A stretch of DNA of 5,309 nucleotides, taken from assembly GCA_913774725.1 (NCBI GenBank), contig CAJYIG010000186.1:1-5309 (forward strand), read 5' to 3'. The DNA is from an uncultured Curtobacterium sp. GTDB taxonomy: Bacteria > Actinomycetota > Actinomycetes > Actinomycetales > Microbacteriaceae. The stretch's first letter is position 1; each line of letters starts with the position of its first letter. Made by a program: the position numbers and the translations under genes. Positions 5,293-5,309 of the stretch are shown here, in pieces. Under the pieces are notes generated by a model. The model was given only the letters and a program-made list of their open reading frames with translations. It did not search any database and was not told where the DNA came from.

Positions 5293-5309
5293 CCGACGCG
5301 CCCACCGAC
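5289..5309 (+). CDS. Start of the next operon gene, cut off by the window edge
   Basis: An ATG at 5289 overlaps the TGA of the kinase gene as ATGA, and seven codons (MTDAPTD) are visible. AGGAG (5276-5280), eight bases upstream inside the kinase tail, is a good ribosome binding site. The overlap predicts translational coupling and a shared transcript under the two upstream operators. Seven residues do not identify a family. By analogy with araBDA operons, L-ribulose-5-phosphate 4-epimerase or L-arabinose isomerase would be expected, but that is inference from context only. Confidence 0.75.

Overview
The window looks like the end of a contig from a very GC-rich actinobacterium. Nearly every codon ends in G or C, and the gene content (GH127 enzyme, LacI regulator, FGGY kinase with an overlapping downstream gene) suits Microbacteriaceae such as Curtobacterium. 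The taxon is an inference from composition and layout; no marker gene is present. The first 28 bases are not genomic: they match the 3' part of the Illumina TruSeq read-2 adapter.

Layout: (1) 1-28, untrimmed adapter. (2) 29-1776, minus strand, a 3'-truncated gene for a GH127 beta-L-arabinofuranosidase-type enzyme with all metal and catalytic residues visible. (3) 1777-1937, a divergent intergenic region with a perfect 16-bp LacI-type operator (1812-1827) placed at the expected transcription start of a candidate promoter for the GH127 gene. (4) 1938-2942, plus strand, a LacI-family repressor. (5) 2943-3468, 526 bp with no convincing gene. It holds a possible terminator hairpin, four short tandem-repeat blocks with periods 8/16, 31, 23 and 31 bp, and a promoter region with two GTGAGCGCTCAC operators 22 bp apart. 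(6) 3469-5292, plus strand, an FGGY carbohydrate kinase, most likely a non-classical L-ribulokinase (AraB), with a repetitive C-terminal tail encoded by three 36-bp tandem repeats. (7) 5289-5309, the first seven codons of the next gene, overlapping the kinase stop by ATGA and so translationally coupled to it.

Together the genes describe catabolism of L-arabinose-containing glycans. GH127 would release L-arabinose from beta-arabinofuranosides in the cytoplasm, since no signal peptide is visible. The kinase would phosphorylate L-ribulose made by an isomerase that is not in the window. The truncated last gene is a good place for araD or araA, but seven residues cannot show which. Two distinct LacI-type operator sequences imply that the GH127 gene and the kinase operon answer to different LacI-family repressors, or to one repressor with broad specificity. 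I see no evidence for a novel defence, mobile or RNA system. The points of interest are the operator architecture, the repeat-rich spacer, the low-complexity tails on both enzymes and the adapter artefact.
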